A DNA stretch of 64,000 nt from Guyparkeria hydrothermalis (GCF_023555385.1 NZ_JAJSED010000001.1:1178001-1242000), one strand, 5' to 3'. Counted from the stretch's first letter, positions 52,769 through 62,983 are shown. Translations and numbers: made by a program. Notes: generated by a model not told the origin, from the letters alone.

Positions 52769-54178
52769 TCACTCCAGCGGCTCGACCGTCGCCCCACCCC
52801 GGACCGCGTCGACCGCCAGCCGATACATGTCGATATCCAGCGGCGGCTCGGCATCCACGCCATGCAGTATCTCTTCCACCTCACCGGGCGCTCGCGCCGT
52901 GCCCAGATAGCGCCAGTGCCGGAACAGGTGCCGCTCCTCCCTGCCGTCTCGCGACTCGAGGATGGCGATGGCGCCCGGGTACGGCCAGGCCTCGAACGCC
53001 AGCGGCGCCAGCGCCAGCTTCAACCGCAGGCGATGGGCGATTTCCGGTTCGGCCCCGGCGCACAACCCTCGACACGTACCGATCTGGTGGGCGAAGCAGG
53101 CCCGCCCCTTGCCTGACTCCAGTCCGAGAAACTGCGGGCACAGACCATGCTCCCGCGCCAGCTCGGTCAGGCGTTCGCGCGCCTTGTGACGGGAACGGAA
53201 CATGCCGTGGGCGCGACGCAGGTCGGCCGGATCGATCTCGTCGATCGCGCGCAGCTGCGGCGGCCGGTCGCTCTCGTCGTCCCAGTACCAGGTCAGAAGC
53301 GAACGCTGGGCACGCAGGCGGCGATTAAAAATCGGCTGGTCGCGCTTGACCAGCCAGGCCTCGGTCAGCAACGCACCGAACTCGCCGGCGGTCTCGATCC
53401 AGTCGAGATGATAAGTCTGCTGAGCGATGCGCATCTCGCGATCGTTGCGGTGGTCGTCAGAGAAGTGCGAGCGTACCCGCGAGCGCAGATTGACGCTCTT
53501 GCCGACGTACAGGAGCGCCCCCTCCTCACCGTAGAAGCGATACACGCCCGGCACAGCCGGCACGGCATCAAGGACCGCCGGGTCGAGGTTGGGCGGCGTG
53601 CTGGCGCGGGGGACCTGCCGGGCGAGCGCTTCGATCACCGCTTCAACCCCGTCGCGTTCGACAAAGCGCGCCATCAGGGCCGGCAGCGCCTGGCAGTCGC
53701 CCATCGCCCGGTGGCGGTCGCCCACCGGCAGCTGGTGCCTGGCGACCAGGCTGTCGAGGTTGTGACGTCGCTCACCCCGGTCCAGCCGTCGCGACAGCTT
53801 CACCGTGCACAGCTCGCGGAGCGTGAGCACCTCACCGACCGCCCGAAACGCATTGCGCAAGAAACCGGCATCGAAGCGGGCGTTGTGCGCCACCAGCCAG
53901 CGGCCTTCGAGCCGCTCCGCGATCGCCTCGATCAGGCGGGAAAACACGGGCGCCCCTTCGACCATGGCATCGGAAATGCCGGTCAGGCGGGTGATAGTGG
54001 GGGGAATGGCCACGCCCGGATCGACCAGGCTCTGCAGCGGCTCGCCGACCACGCCGTTATCGACCGGGATGATGGCGACCTCGGTGATGCGGTCACGCGT
54101 CGGCCGCGTGCCGGTGGTCTCGAGATCGACGAACGCCAGACGGTCAAAAGGCACTGGCAGGGATGCCAGCGCCTCCAT
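52769..54178 (-). CDS. DnaQ-like exonuclease fused to a GIY-YIG nuclease (UvrC/Cho-like)
   Basis: A 469-residue repair protein. N-terminal DEDDh exonuclease: FVDLETTG, VAHNARFDAGFL, HRAMGDCQALP. From about residue 205 a GIY-YIG nuclease: VPGVYRFYGEEGALLYVGKS, then LRSRVRSHF. Beyond it four cysteines spaced C-x13-C-x7-C-x3-C (LCPQ...RACFAHQIGTCRGLC) match the iron-sulfur ligands of UvrC in order and spacing of the last three. The combination of proofreading-type exonuclease and UvrC-type endonuclease suggests excision of damaged DNA ends. ATG at 54178; a TTG 30 nt earlier is possible. It sits where threonine synthase often follows hom. Confidence 0.85.
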   Translation of the reverse strand: MEALASLPVPFDRLAFVDLETTGTRPTRDRITEVAIIPVDNGVVGEPLQSLVDPGVAIPPTITRLTGISDAMVEGAPVFSRLIEAIAERLEGRWLVAHNARFDAGFLRNAFRAVGEVLTLRELCTVKLSRRLDRGERRHNLDSLVARHQLPVGDRHRAMGDCQALPALMARFVERDGVEAVIEALARQVPRASTPPNLDPAVLDAVPAVPGVYRFYGEEGALLYVGKSVNLRSRVRSHFSDDHRNDREMRIAQQTYHLDWIETAGEFGALLTEAWLVKRDQPIFNRRLRAQRSLLTWYWDDESDRPPQLRAIDEIDPADLRRAHGMFRSRHKARERLTELAREHGLCPQFLGLESGKGRACFAHQIGTCRGLCAGAEPEIAHRLRLKLALAPLAFEAWPYPGAIAILESRDGREERHLFRHWRYLGTARAPGEVEEILHGVDAEPPLDIDMYRLAVDAVRGGATVEPLE

Positions 54179-54212
54179 GCGCTCACCGGGTTGGGGAAGA
54201 CCGATCAACGCC

Positions 54213-55559
54213 CTACCCGTCGAGCGTCTCCACGCGCATGCGCACCACCGGCGCCCGGACGGTATCGAGTGCCTCGATCTCGGCGATCGCCTCGTTCATC
54301 GCCTTCTCGCGCACCTGGTGCGTGAGCATGACGATCGGCAGGGTCCGCTCGTCCTCGCTCATCTCCTTCTGCATCATCGCCTCGATGGAGACCTCGTGGT
54401 CGGCAAGGATCTGGGCGATGCGCGCGAGCACGCCCGGCTTGTCCTGCACCGCAATGCGCAAGTAGTAGGCCGTCTCGATCGACTCCATCGGCGCGACCGG
54501 CATGTCACTGATCTGATCGGGGACCACCGCGAGATGCGGCACGCGGTGCATCGGGTCGGCGGTGAGCGTGCGCACAACATCGACCAGATCGGCGACCACC
54601 GCCGAGGCGGTCGGATCGGCGCCGGCACCGGCGCCGTAGTACATGGTCGGACCGACTGCATCGCCCCAGGCGAGCACGGCGTTCTGCACGCCGTCGACGT
54701 TCGCCAGCAGGCGACGCTCGGGGATCAGGGTCGGGTGGACGCGCAGCTCGACGCCGTCGTCACGCTGTCGGGCAATGCCCAAGTGCTTGATCTGGTAGCC
54801 GAACTCGCGGGCGTACTGGACGTCCTCGGTCTCGATGCCGGAGATGCCTTCCGTGTAGACCTCGTCGAACTTCAGCGGCATGCCGAAGGCGATCGCGGCC
54901 AGGATGGTCAGCTTGTGCGCCGCGTCGATGCCCTCGACGTCGAAGGTCGGATCGGCCTCGGCAAAGCCAAGATACTGGGCTTCGGCGAGCACCTCGGCGA
55001 ACGCCCGACCCTCATCGCGCATGGCGGTGAGGATGTAGTTGCCCGTGCCGTTGATGATGCCCGCCAGCCACTCGATGCGATTGCCGGCCAGACCCTCGCG
55101 GATCGCCTTGATGATCGGGATGCCGCCGGCCACGGCCGCCTCGAAGGCGACCATGGTGTGATGCTTCTGGGCCAGCTCGAACAACTCCATGCCCTCGTGG
55201 GCGATCAGCGCCTTGTTGGCCGTCACCACCGGCTTGCCCAGCTCGAGCGCGCGCCGCATCAGGTCGCCGGCCGGACGCATGCCGCCGATCAACTCGACCA
55301 CCACGTCCACTTCCGGATTCTCGACCACTTCCATCGGATCGGTGGTCAGCGTGATGCCTTCCAGCGGGCAGATGCGCGGCGCGTCGAGATTGCGGGCCGA
55401 GGCGTGCACCACCTCGATACGCCGGCCGGCGCGGCGGGCGATCTCCTCGGCATTGCGGGTCAGGACGTTGACCACGCCGCCACCAACGGTACCCAGGCCC
55501 AGCAGCCCGATACGTACTGGCGGCAGCGCCTCTGTCTCGTGTGTCTGCATCTGGCTCAT
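54213..55559 (-). CDS. hom: Homoserine dehydrogenase
   Basis: A 448-residue enzyme, standard length for the single-function form with an ACT domain. NAD(P)-binding [13 protein letters not shown] (about 18-30), substrate segment [31 protein letters not shown] and catalytic region [16 protein letters not shown]-terminal ACT domain (about 365-445, [19 protein letters not shown]) binds threonine for feedback inhibition. It makes homoserine for threonine and methionine. The ATG overlaps the aminotransferase TGA by 4 nt. Confidence 0.96.
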   Translation of the reverse strand: MSQMQTHETEALPPVRIGLLGLGTVGGGVVNVLTRNAEEIARRAGRRIEVVHASARNLDAPRICPLEGITLTTDPMEVVENPEVDVVVELIGGMRPAGDLMRRALELGKPVVTANKALIAHEGMELFELAQKHHTMVAFEAAVAGGIPIIKAIREGLAGNRIEWLAGIINGTGNYILTAMRDEGRAFAEVLAEAQYLGFAEADPTFDVEGIDAAHKLTILAAIAFGMPLKFDEVYTEGISGIETEDVQYAREFGYQIKHLGIARQRDDGVELRVHPTLIPERRLLANVDGVQNAVLAWGDAVGPTMYYGAGAGADPTASAVVADLVDVVRTLTADPMHRVPHLAVVPDQISDMPVAPMESIETAYYLRIAVQDKPGVLARIAQILADHEVSIEAMMQKEMSEDERTLPIVMLTHQVREKAMNEAIAEIEALDTVRAPVVRMRVETLDG

Positions 55560-56764
55560 TGACCTCCCTCCGACGGCGGGGTGATCCCGTGGGCGCGAAA
55601 CATCGCCTTGATGCCGCGGATCGCCTGTCGGGTGCGGTGTTCGTTCTCGATCAGCGAGAAGCGCACGTGGTCGTCGCCGTAGGCGCCGAAACCGATGCCC
55701 GGCGAGACGGCCACCTTGGCCTCGGCCAGCAATAGCTTGGAGAACTCCAGCGACCCCAGGTGCGCGAACTGCTCCGGAATCTTCGCCCAGACGAACATCG
55801 TCGCCTTGGGCGGCTCGACCGGCCAGCCGGCGGCGTTCAGCCCCTCGCAGAGCACGTCGCGGCGGCGACGGTACATGTCGCAGATCTCGTCGACGCACGT
55901 CTGGTCGCCCTCGAGCGCGAGGATCGAGGCAACCTGGATCGGGGTGAACGTGCCGTAGTCGAAGTACGACTTGATCCGCGACAACGCGCCGACCAGCGTC
56001 GGGTTGCCCACCATGAAGCCGACACGCCAGCCGGGCATGTTGTAGCTCTTCGACAGGGTGAAGAACTCAACCGCCACGTCCTTCGCCCCGGGCACCTCCA
56101 TGATCGACGGCGCCTTGTAGCCGTCGAAGACGATGTCGGCATACGCGAGATCGTGGATCACCCAGATACCGGCCTCGCGGCAGATCCCGACCACCTTCTC
56201 GAAGAACTCCAGATCCACGCACTGCGTGGTCGGATTCGCCGGGAAGTTGAGGATCAGCATCTTCGGCTTGGGCCAGGTCTCCTTGATCGCCCGGGTGAGC
56301 TCCTCGAAGAAGTCCACGTCCGGCGTGAGTTGCACGTGACGAATGTCCGCATCGGCGATCACCGAGCCATAGGGGTGGATCGGGTAGGCCGGGTTGGGCA
56401 CCAGCACCGTATCGCCCGCGGACAGGGTCGCCATCGCCAGGTGGCCAAGACCTTCCTTCGAGCCTATGGTGACGATCGCCTCGGACTCCGGATCGATCTC
56501 GACGTCATAGCGATTGCGGTACCAATTGGCGATCGCGCGACGCAGACGCGGAATGCCCTTCGACTGCGAGTAGCGATGCGTGTCGCCGCGGCGAGCCGCC
56601 TCGACCATCTTCTCGACAATGTGCGGCGGGGTCGGCTGGTCCGGGTTGCCCATGCCGAAATCGACGATGTCCTCGCCGGCGGCTCGCGCCTTCGCCTTGA
56701 GTTCGCCGGTGATGTTGAAGACGTAGGGCGGCAGTCGCTTGATGCGGGCGAAATGTTCGTTCAC
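55556..56764 (-). CDS. alaC: Aminotransferase class I (AlaC-like)
   Basis: A 402-residue PLP enzyme of fold type [42 protein letters not shown], the [12 protein letters not shown] Asp/Tyr pair and the PLP lysine in [15 protein letters not shown] identify the AlaC/YfdZ group, glutamate-pyruvate transaminases that make alanine. This group is often encoded next to hom in gammaproteobacteria. The start is GTG at 56764 ([16 protein letters not shown], a conserved opening); no ribosome site is evident. First gene of an operon with hom, to which it is translationally coupled. Confidence 0.92.
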   Translation of the reverse strand: MNEHFARIKRLPPYVFNITGELKAKARAAGEDIVDFGMGNPDQPTPPHIVEKMVEAARRGDTHRYSQSKGIPRLRRAIANWYRNRYDVEIDPESEAIVTIGSKEGLGHLAMATLSAGDTVLVPNPAYPIHPYGSVIADADIRHVQLTPDVDFFEELTRAIKETWPKPKMLILNFPANPTTQCVDLEFFEKVVGICREAGIWVIHDLAYADIVFDGYKAPSIMEVPGAKDVAVEFFTLSKSYNMPGWRVGFMVGNPTLVGALSRIKSYFDYGTFTPIQVASILALEGDQTCVDEICDMYRRRRDVLCEGLNAAGWPVEPPKATMFVWAKIPEQFAHLGSLEFSKLLLAEAKVAVSPGIGFGAYGDDHVRFSLIENEHRTRQAIRGIKAMFRAHGITPPSEGGQ

Positions 56765-56843
56765 TTGGACTCTGGTGCGTCTGGGATGGTGGACAAAACG
56801 CGGCTGGCTCGACTCAAGGGCCGAGCTCGGGCAAAGGGTACAA

Positions 56844-56872
56844 ACAGTAAGGAGAGGCGGGCTGACTGTCAA
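56844..56872 (-). promoter_or_regulatory. Possible promoter of the alaC-hom operon
   Basis: On the minus strand a perfect TTGACA (56872-56867), 17-bp spacer and TACTGT (56849-56844). The rest of the 381-bp gap 56765-57145 shows no gene; a TGC-preceded TAAGGT (57065-57070) could be an extended -10 for the rightward BCCT gene. I see no attenuator or riboswitch. Confidence 0.45.
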
Positions 56873-57145
56873 TGTTCGAGCCGCCTTCCCGAGCGGCTCG
56901 GACGAGCATCTGCAGAGCAGAATGCGGACGGGCCCACGCCCCCCTCGATCAGACCTGCCGGTCCGGTCCGGAGAAGCACGCACACCGCCTGCCTGTCGGC
57001 ACCGATTGGCTCGCCTCTGCCCCGATCGATCGCCAACGCCCCTCCGCACCACGACTCCGCATGCTAAGGTTCAGACACATCCAAACGGGACAGGAATGGG
57101 CGGGCTTCCCCGTCCTGGCCGTCGAATACGGAAGGGACTCCCCTC

Positions 57146-58714
57146 ATGATGAACGATCCGTCGCTGTCGCGTCGAGACACAGAAACCGGGATGCGCCGTC
57201 TCGGCGACCCCCTGGTGCTCGTGCTGACCATTGGCTTCGTCGTCACCTTCATCGGCCTGAGCCTGTACGACATGGATCGGGTCGCCGATGGCATCGGCGC
57301 GGGCTTTGCCTGGACGGCCCGCGTGCTCGGCTCCTACTTCCAGCTGTTCCTGCTGTTGACCTTCTTCATCGCGATCGGGGTGGCTCTGTCGCCGGCGGCC
57401 AAGGCCACGGTGGGCGATCTCGAGACCCCCGAGATGAGCACCTTCAAGTGGCTGTCGATCATCATGTGCACCCTGCTCGCCGGTGGCGGGGTGTTCTTCG
57501 CCGCCGGCGAGCCGGTCTACCACTTCCTGGTCACGCCACCGGCGTTCGATACCGAGGCGGGCACGCCCGGCGCAATCGCCGGCGCCCTGGCGCAGTCATT
57601 CATGCACTGGGGCTTTCTCGCCTGGGCGGTGCTCGGCTCGCTCACCGCCGTGGTGCTCGCCTACGCGCACTACATCAAGGGCCAGCCGCTACGCCCGCGC
57701 ACCCTGCTCTACCCGGTGTTCGGCGAACGCATCATGCGCGGCTGGTTCGGCGGCGTGGTGGATACCTTCTGTGTAATCGCGGTGGTCGCGGGCACGGTCG
57801 GGCCGATCGGCTTTCTCGCCACGCAGCTGAGTTACGGCCTGCACGAGCTGTTCGGCCTGCCGGCGACCTTTTCAACGCAGCTGGGGATCCTGGCGTTTCT
57901 CGGCGCGATCTACATCACCTCGGCGGTCACCGGGGTGCACCGCGGCATCCAGTGGCTGAGCCGCTTCAACGTGATCCTGGCCATGGTCATCGGCGCGGTG
58001 ATCTTCGTCTTCGGCCCAACTCTATTCCTCGCCAACATCTACGTGCAGGGCATGGGCGAATACGTCTCGTCGTTCTTCACCATGGCGACGATGACCGCCG
58101 AGACCGCGCCGGGCTGGTGGATGCAGTGGTGGACGGTGTTCTTCTTCGCCTGGTTCATCGGCTACGCGCCGCTGATGGCGGTGTTCGTCGCGCGCATCTC
58201 GCGCGGGCGGACTATTCGCCAGATGATCCTCGCCGTGGCGGTGATGGCGCCGATCGCCACCACCATCTGGTTCACCCTGCTGGGCGGCTCGGGCATCTTC
58301 TACCAGCTCGACGGCGCGATCGACCTGACCGAACCGCTGAACAACTTCCAGTTCGACGTCGCCACCCTGACCGTCGCCCAGGCCCTTCCGGGCGGCACCT
58401 GGATGGCCGGGGCGATCATGGTGCTGACCCTGATCTTCGTCGCCACCACCGGGGACTCGATGAGCTACTCGATCGCCATGGTTGGCTCGGGACACGATGC
58501 GCCCCACCCGCTGGTACGCGCCTTCTGGGGCGGCGTAATGGCCGTAATGGCGGCGATGCTCCTGTACATGGGATCGGGCCAGATCAGCGTGCTGCAGCAG
58601 TTCATCGTCATTACCGCGATACCGGTGTCACTGATCCTGCTGCCCTCCCTCTGGACCGGCCCAAAGACGGCCTATGCAATGGCACGCGCCCAAGGTTTGC
58701 TCCCCGAGGACTAG
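57146..58714 (+). CDS. BCCT family osmolyte transporter
   Basis: A 522-residue betaine/carnitine/choline transporter with 12 predicted helices. After helix 1 (LVLVLTIGFVVTFIGLSLYD) it has the tight Gly-rich FVVPG-equivalent GAGFAWTARVLGSY region. The helix 8 tryptophan-rich signature WWMQWWTVFFFAWFIGYAP is followed by FVARISRGRTIRQ, the conserved loop of the family. It probably imports glycine betaine or choline with Na+ or H+ for osmoprotection. Short N- and C-terminal tails (no long regulatory extension as in BetP). AAGGGA lies about 10 nt before ATG 57146; a second ATG follows immediately. Confidence 0.9.
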   Translation: MMNDPSLSRRDTETGMRRLGDPLVLVLTIGFVVTFIGLSLYDMDRVADGIGAGFAWTARVLGSYFQLFLLLTFFIAIGVALSPAAKATVGDLETPEMSTFKWLSIIMCTLLAGGGVFFAAGEPVYHFLVTPPAFDTEAGTPGAIAGALAQSFMHWGFLAWAVLGSLTAVVLAYAHYIKGQPLRPRTLLYPVFGERIMRGWFGGVVDTFCVIAVVAGTVGPIGFLATQLSYGLHELFGLPATFSTQLGILAFLGAIYITSAVTGVHRGIQWLSRFNVILAMVIGAVIFVFGPTLFLANIYVQGMGEYVSSFFTMATMTAETAPGWWMQWWTVFFFAWFIGYAPLMAVFVARISRGRTIRQMILAVAVMAPIATTIWFTLLGGSGIFYQLDGAIDLTEPLNNFQFDVATLTVAQALPGGTWMAGAIMVLTLIFVATTGDSMSYSIAMVGSGHDAPHPLVRAFWGGVMAVMAAMLLYMGSGQISVLQQFIVITAIPVSLILLPSLWTGPKTAYAMARAQGLLPED

Positions 58715-58715
58715 C

Positions 58716-58745
58716 CCGACAGGCACCTGTCGCGGTGTCTATACT
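58716..58745 (+). promoter_or_regulatory. Promoter of the exported dienelactone hydrolase gene
   Basis: CCGACA (58716-58721), 18-bp spacer, TATACT (58740-58745), start near 58752, 23 nt before the ATG. The inverted repeat CGACAGG/CCTGTCG (58717-58732) overlaps the -35. Confidence 0.5.
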
Positions 58746-58774
58746 CCCGGATTGCCCACCGGGAGGAACCGATC

Positions 58775-59566
58775 ATGCACGTACAATGGATCTCTGCCGC
58801 GCGCCTCCTCCGGACCGTGGTACTGCTGGGTGCCGGTCTGGGTTGGCAAGCACCGGCCGTCGCCCAGGGCGACTTCAAACCGGCCGGGGAGACAGTCGAC
58901 TACCGGGTCGGCAACGAGACCTTCAGCGGGTACTTCAGTCCGGCCGCCGGGATGGCGCGCGGGACCGTTCTGGTGATCCACGACTGGGATGGGATCGACG
59001 ACTACGAGCGCAAACGGGCCGACATGGTGTCGAAGATGGGTTTCGATGCGTTCGCCGTCGATATCTACGGCAAGGGCAATCGCCCTCAGGAAACCGGGGC
59101 GAAGAAGGCCGAAACCCAGCGGCTCTACCAGGATCGCGAACGCATGCGCCGCCTCGCTCTCGCCGGGCTTGATGTTGCCCGCGAACAGGGAGCGGAACGC
59201 GAGACGGTTGTGATGGGCTACTGCTTCGGCGGTGCGGTGGTACTGGAGATGGCCCGCAATGGCCTGGGCGATTCCATCCGAGGCTTCGCCACGTTCCATG
59301 GCACGCTGGCAACGCCGGATGACCAGGAGTGGAGCGATCCGGGCGTGCCGATCCTGGTCACGCACGGGGGCGCGGACACGGCCATTCCCATGACGGACGT
59401 CACGACCCTGAGCCGCGATCTCGAATCAGTCGGGGCGAGCTACGAAATCGAGATCTATTCGGGCGCACCGCACGCGTTCACCGTCTTCGGCACGCCCCGC
59501 TACCAGAAGCGGGCCGACGAGAAATCCTGGGACGCCTTCACCGACCTGCTCGACACGGCGCTCTGA
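58775..59566 (+). CDS. Exported dienelactone hydrolase family protein
   Basis: A 263-residue secreted alpha/beta hydrolase. Signal peptide LLRTVVLLGAGLGWQAPAVA, then GTVLVIHDWDGID, the nucleophile elbow GYCFGG with Cys in place of Ser (as in dienelactone hydrolase, Cys about residue 149), acid in HGGADTAIP and His in GAPHAFTVFG. Periplasmic DLH-like proteins act on esters or lactones of unknown identity. GGAGGAA precedes the ATG by about 8 nt. Confidence 0.88.
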   Translation: MHVQWISAARLLRTVVLLGAGLGWQAPAVAQGDFKPAGETVDYRVGNETFSGYFSPAAGMARGTVLVIHDWDGIDDYERKRADMVSKMGFDAFAVDIYGKGNRPQETGAKKAETQRLYQDRERMRRLALAGLDVAREQGAERETVVMGYCFGGAVVLEMARNGLGDSIRGFATFHGTLATPDDQEWSDPGVPILVTHGGADTAIPMTDVTTLSRDLESVGASYEIEIYSGAPHAFTVFGTPRYQKRADEKSWDAFTDLLDTAL

Positions 59567-59569
59567 CGC

Positions 59570-59818
59570 TCAGGCGCGCGTCCATTCGAACCGCCGTGCC
59601 TTGAGTCGCTCGATGTGCTGGCGCACGGCGCGCGAGGCGGCCAGTTCGACGATCGCCTCGCACTGGGCCCTGGGCACCCGTTGGGCGTAATCCCAGCGCT
59701 CCATCTCGGCGGCGACGGCCCGCTTGAGCGGCTCGATCTCCACCCGGTTCTCGGCAAGCCAGTCCAGGGCAAACTTGATGGCCTGACTGGTCAGGATTTC
59801 TCTCGTACTGGTACTCAT
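59570..59818 (-). CDS. Small helical protein of unknown function
   Basis: I do not recognise this 82-residue protein. It is charged and mostly helical (AIKFALDWLAENRVEIEPLKRAVAAEME, then IVELAASRAVRQHIERLKARRF), with no signal peptide or membrane helix and one cysteine. ATG at 59818 is the first good start; a 17-residue extension is possible. Its stop lies 3 nt from that of the convergent dienelactone hydrolase gene. Coding is likely from codon pattern, but weak evidence otherwise. Confidence 0.6.
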   Translation of the reverse strand: MSTSTREILTSQAIKFALDWLAENRVEIEPLKRAVAAEMERWDYAQRVPRAQCEAIVELAASRAVRQHIERLKARRFEWTRA

Positions 59819-59998
59819 CGGATCAGGGGCAACACGCAGGACGTTTGGTTGTGGCTCGGGGATGGCCACGACGGGGGCGGCATCCTACCGGCTCGGCTTG
59901 CCCGGAGCCAGCTCATTCGCCCACCACGATGTCTTCCGCGTCTAGACTTAACGAAGGGGTTCGCCCCCTGACCGCCACCCCGTCGTGATGACCTGGCC

Positions 59999-62983
59999 AT
60001 GCTGCACGCCCTGCTCAATCGCCGCGCGCTCCGATTCCTGCCTCCCGCCCTGGCTCTCATGGCGGCCACGGCAACCGGGATCACTGTCGCGGACGAGGCG
60101 GTTTCCGCGACCCCTGCGGAGATGCGCGCCTGGATAGAGACCATGAAGAACGCGCCGCGAGGGCCGTTCGAACGCATCCGCTGGTTCTGCGAAGACGGCA
60201 CCGTCCTCCCCCCGACGCCCTATGCGTGCCGCCCGCATGGTGGGGGGATACAACACGGCCAATGGAACGAGCGGGCCATGGCGATCCGGGCACAGGGCTA
60301 CCCCTTCGCCACCCTGCTGGCCGAGCTCGAAGCCGAGGATTTCCTCGGGCCCGACGGCCAGCACCAACGGTTACGCGAGATACTGGTCGAGCGCTTCCTG
60401 ATCCGCTTCGATGACGGCTGGGTCTTCCGTCGCGCCCGGTTCTACCGTGGCGCCATCCAGCTTGAGGACGAGCAACGCCAGACACGGACACTGCTGCTCG
60501 CCCTGCTCGACGATCCATACTGGCGCGACCCGCAGCGCTTTCTCACGCTGCGCGAGGCTACTCGCCTCCTGCCGGTAGAGGGAGGCAGAAGCGACGCCAC
60601 CCTCGCCCGCGACCTTGCCATCGAAATCGCCGAGGTTGACCCCAATTTCCAGCCACTTCGCAGCAAGATACACGGCCTTCCAGATGCCGGCGATGCTGAA
60701 CGGGTACGCGACTACGCCGAGGCCCATGGCGATCCGGCACTCGACGAACGATTCGACGAGCTGGTGGCGGCTCTCGAGCGCCTGCATGCGCCGCAGACCG
60801 CCGTGCACCGGCTGGAACAGCTGGCAAGCGACACCCGCGACCCAGCGCTCCGTTCGTGGCTAGGTGACGCGGCACAACGGCTGACCGCAAGCCACGACCT
60901 GGGCAAGCGCCTCACCGCCACCGGCGAACTGGCTGCCACGGCACGCGAGTTGATTCTCGCGGACAACGACCTGTCGGCGGAGAACCGCCTGCTTCTCATG
61001 CGGGCCAGTCTCGCGCTCGAGAACGAGGCCTATGCCATCGGCAGCCAGCTCACTGCCCGCCAACAGCAAGTGCCGTCCAGCCGCGCCGAGCGCCTCGACT
61101 GGCTGGCCGCCTTGGGCCAGAGCCTCTATGGAACAGGTTTGCTGTCCGCCCGCCAGCAGAAATATCTGGAAGAGGCCGTGGCAGACCTTCGCGAAACCCC
61201 GCTCGAGGCCAGCCACTACGCCGACCGGCTGGCCTACCTGTCGCGTGTCGTGACCTGGGCGCAACGGGCCATGGCGTTCGAGTTCGGCCCGGCACTGGAT
61301 CATTGGGCGGAACTCGCGCCGTCGGTTCGCTACTACATCCCCGACCGGCTGCGTGACAGCCCGTTGCTGGTCTTCAGCCGGGTGATCGATCCGCTGCGTG
61401 CCGATGCCTCGCGGCTGCTGGGCACACCGGACGAGTTATTCGGCACGTCGGTCAGCGGCGGCTTGCGCGCCCTCAACCCCGGGCTGCGCCGCGGGGTGCT
61501 CCGTCGTGCGCCCGATGCCCCCAACCAGATCGGCGCCTTCCAGGCCGACGGCATCTACGTCTTGCCGGAGACGACCGCCGACCTGCCGCCGATCGCCGGC
61601 ATCCTCACCCGGGACGAGGGCAGTTCGCTGTCGCACGTGCAACTGCTCGCCCGCAACCTCGGCATTCCCAACGTGGTGATCGACTTCGAGCTACTCGACC
61701 GAATCGAGCCGTTCTTCGGCAAACCGGTGGTGTTGGCCGTCAGCCCCGGCGGACGAGTGCAGCTGGCACGCGACAGCCCGGAATGGGACCGGTTCTTCCC
61801 ACGATCGGACCAGCCATCCGAGAGCAAACTGGAGGTCGACACCGAAAAACTCGATCTCGACCACACCGAGCTGATCCGGCTGCATTCCCTTCGGGCGGCC
61901 GACTCGGGGCGTCGGGTCGGACCGAAGGCGGCCAATCTCGGCGAACTGGCCCACCATTACCCGCAGCAGGTCAGTCCCGGGGTGGTGATTCCCTTCGGCG
62001 TCTTCCGACAACTCCTCGCCCAGCCGATCGAGGCCGGTGGCCCATCCGCCCGGGAATGGCTCAAGGCCGAGTACCGTCGACTCGACCGGATCGGCAACCC
62101 CGACCGTCGCCGTCAGGAGGCTCGCGCGACACTGGAACGGCTGCGCGCATGGATCGGCCGCACCGAACTTCCCGCCGGCTTTCTGCGTGCACTGCGCGCC
62201 GCGCTGACCGGAACATTCGGAACTGCCGATACCGACGGCATCTTCGTCCGGAGCGACACCAACGTCGAGGATCTGCCGGGATTCAGCGGCGCCGGCCTGA
62301 ATCGCACCGTAGCCCATGTCGTCGGGTTCGAATCGATCGTGGCCGCCATCCGCGAGGTCTGGGCCTCGCCATTTACCGAACGGGCCTTCGCATGGCGACA
62401 AGCGCGCATGGACAGCCCCGAACACGTCTACCCCTCCGTCCTGCTACAGGCGACGGTGCCGGTGGACAAGTCGGGAGTGATGGTGACGGTCGATCTCGAC
62501 AGCGGCGACCCGCACTGGCTGAGCGTCGCCACCAGCGAGGGCCTGGGGGGTGTCGTCGAGGGACAGGCCGCCGAGGAGCTGCGCATCCACCGTCAAACCG
62601 GCGCCGTGCGCCTGCTGAGCGAGGCAACTGCCCCCTATCGCCGCGAGGCAGTCGCCAGCGGCGGGTTGCGGCAAGTGCGGGCCGCGGGTCCGTCACGCCT
62701 GTTGAGCGAGGGGGAAATCGAACGCCTGCGGGCGCTGGCGAATGATGTCGACCGCCGCTCGTTGGTGACCGGAGAGGACGGGTCGCCCGCACCGGCGGAC
62801 ATCGAGTTCGGCTTCGTTGACGGCCGGCTGGCGCTGTTCCAGACCCGCCCGCTGGTTGAGAACCGCCACGCCCGGGCGAGCGCCTATCTGGCCGACATGG
62901 ACGCCCCGCTCCGGCACGGCCGCCCGACGCATGTCACCTTATCCGAACCGCCGCGCAGCGGTCCGTTCGGCGGCGCCCCATGA
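59999..62983 (+). CDS. Exported PEP-synthase/glucan-dikinase-like phosphotransferase
   Basis: A 994-residue protein with an apparent signal peptide (RRALRFLPPALALMAATATG, cut near 31). Residues 40-480 are helical and unassigned. At about 510-600 there is a swivelling phosphohistidine domain with the site GSSLSHVQLLARNLGIPNVV (His546). At 630-980 follows a PPDK_N/ATP-grasp domain (GPKAANLGEL; FVRSDTNVEDLPGFSGAG near 747; SEGLGGVVEGQA; the metal-binding ALFQTRP). The His domain preceding the ATP domain is the order of plant glucan water dikinase, not PEP synthase. Export of an ATP-using enzyme is odd: either the N-terminus is an anchor or ATP is not the donor. An SxxK hydrolase gene follows 40 nt later. 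Confidence 0.75.
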   Translation: MLHALLNRRALRFLPPALALMAATATGITVADEAVSATPAEMRAWIETMKNAPRGPFERIRWFCEDGTVLPPTPYACRPHGGGIQHGQWNERAMAIRAQGYPFATLLAELEAEDFLGPDGQHQRLREILVERFLIRFDDGWVFRRARFYRGAIQLEDEQRQTRTLLLALLDDPYWRDPQRFLTLREATRLLPVEGGRSDATLARDLAIEIAEVDPNFQPLRSKIHGLPDAGDAERVRDYAEAHGDPALDERFDELVAALERLHAPQTAVHRLEQLASDTRDPALRSWLGDAAQRLTASHDLGKRLTATGELAATARELILADNDLSAENRLLLMRASLALENEAYAIGSQLTARQQQVPSSRAERLDWLAALGQSLYGTGLLSARQQKYLEEAVADLRETPLEASHYADRLAYLSRVVTWAQRAMAFEFGPALDHWAELAPSVRYYIPDRLRDSPLLVFSRVIDPLRADASRLLGTPDELFGTSVSGGLRALNPGLRRGVLRRAPDAPNQIGAFQADGIYVLPETTADLPPIAGILTRDEGSSLSHVQLLARNLGIPNVVIDFELLDRIEPFFGKPVVLAVSPGGRVQLARDSPEWDRFFPRSDQPSESKLEVDTEKLDLDHTELIRLHSLRAADSGRRVGPKAANLGELAHHYPQQVSPGVVIPFGVFRQLLAQPIEAGGPSAREWLKAEYRRLDRIGNPDRRRQEARATLERLRAWIGRTELPAGFLRALRAALTGTFGTADTDGIFVRSDTNVEDLPGFSGAGLNRTVAHVVGFESIVAAIREVWASPFTERAFAWRQARMDSPEHVYPSVLLQATVPVDKSGVMVTVDLDSGDPHWLSVATSEGLGGVVEGQAAEELRIHRQTGAVRLLSEATAPYRREAVASGGLRQVRAAGPSRLLSEGEIERLRALANDVDRRSLVTGEDGSPAPADIEFGFVDGRLALFQTRPLVENRHARASAYLADMDAPLRHGRPTHVTLSEPPRSGPFGGAP

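Noticed and set aside
56765-57145. Leader peptide, attenuator or riboswitch before alaC-hom
   Set aside because: No run of Thr/Ile/Met codons after a start, no convincing terminator hairpin and no known aptamer pattern.
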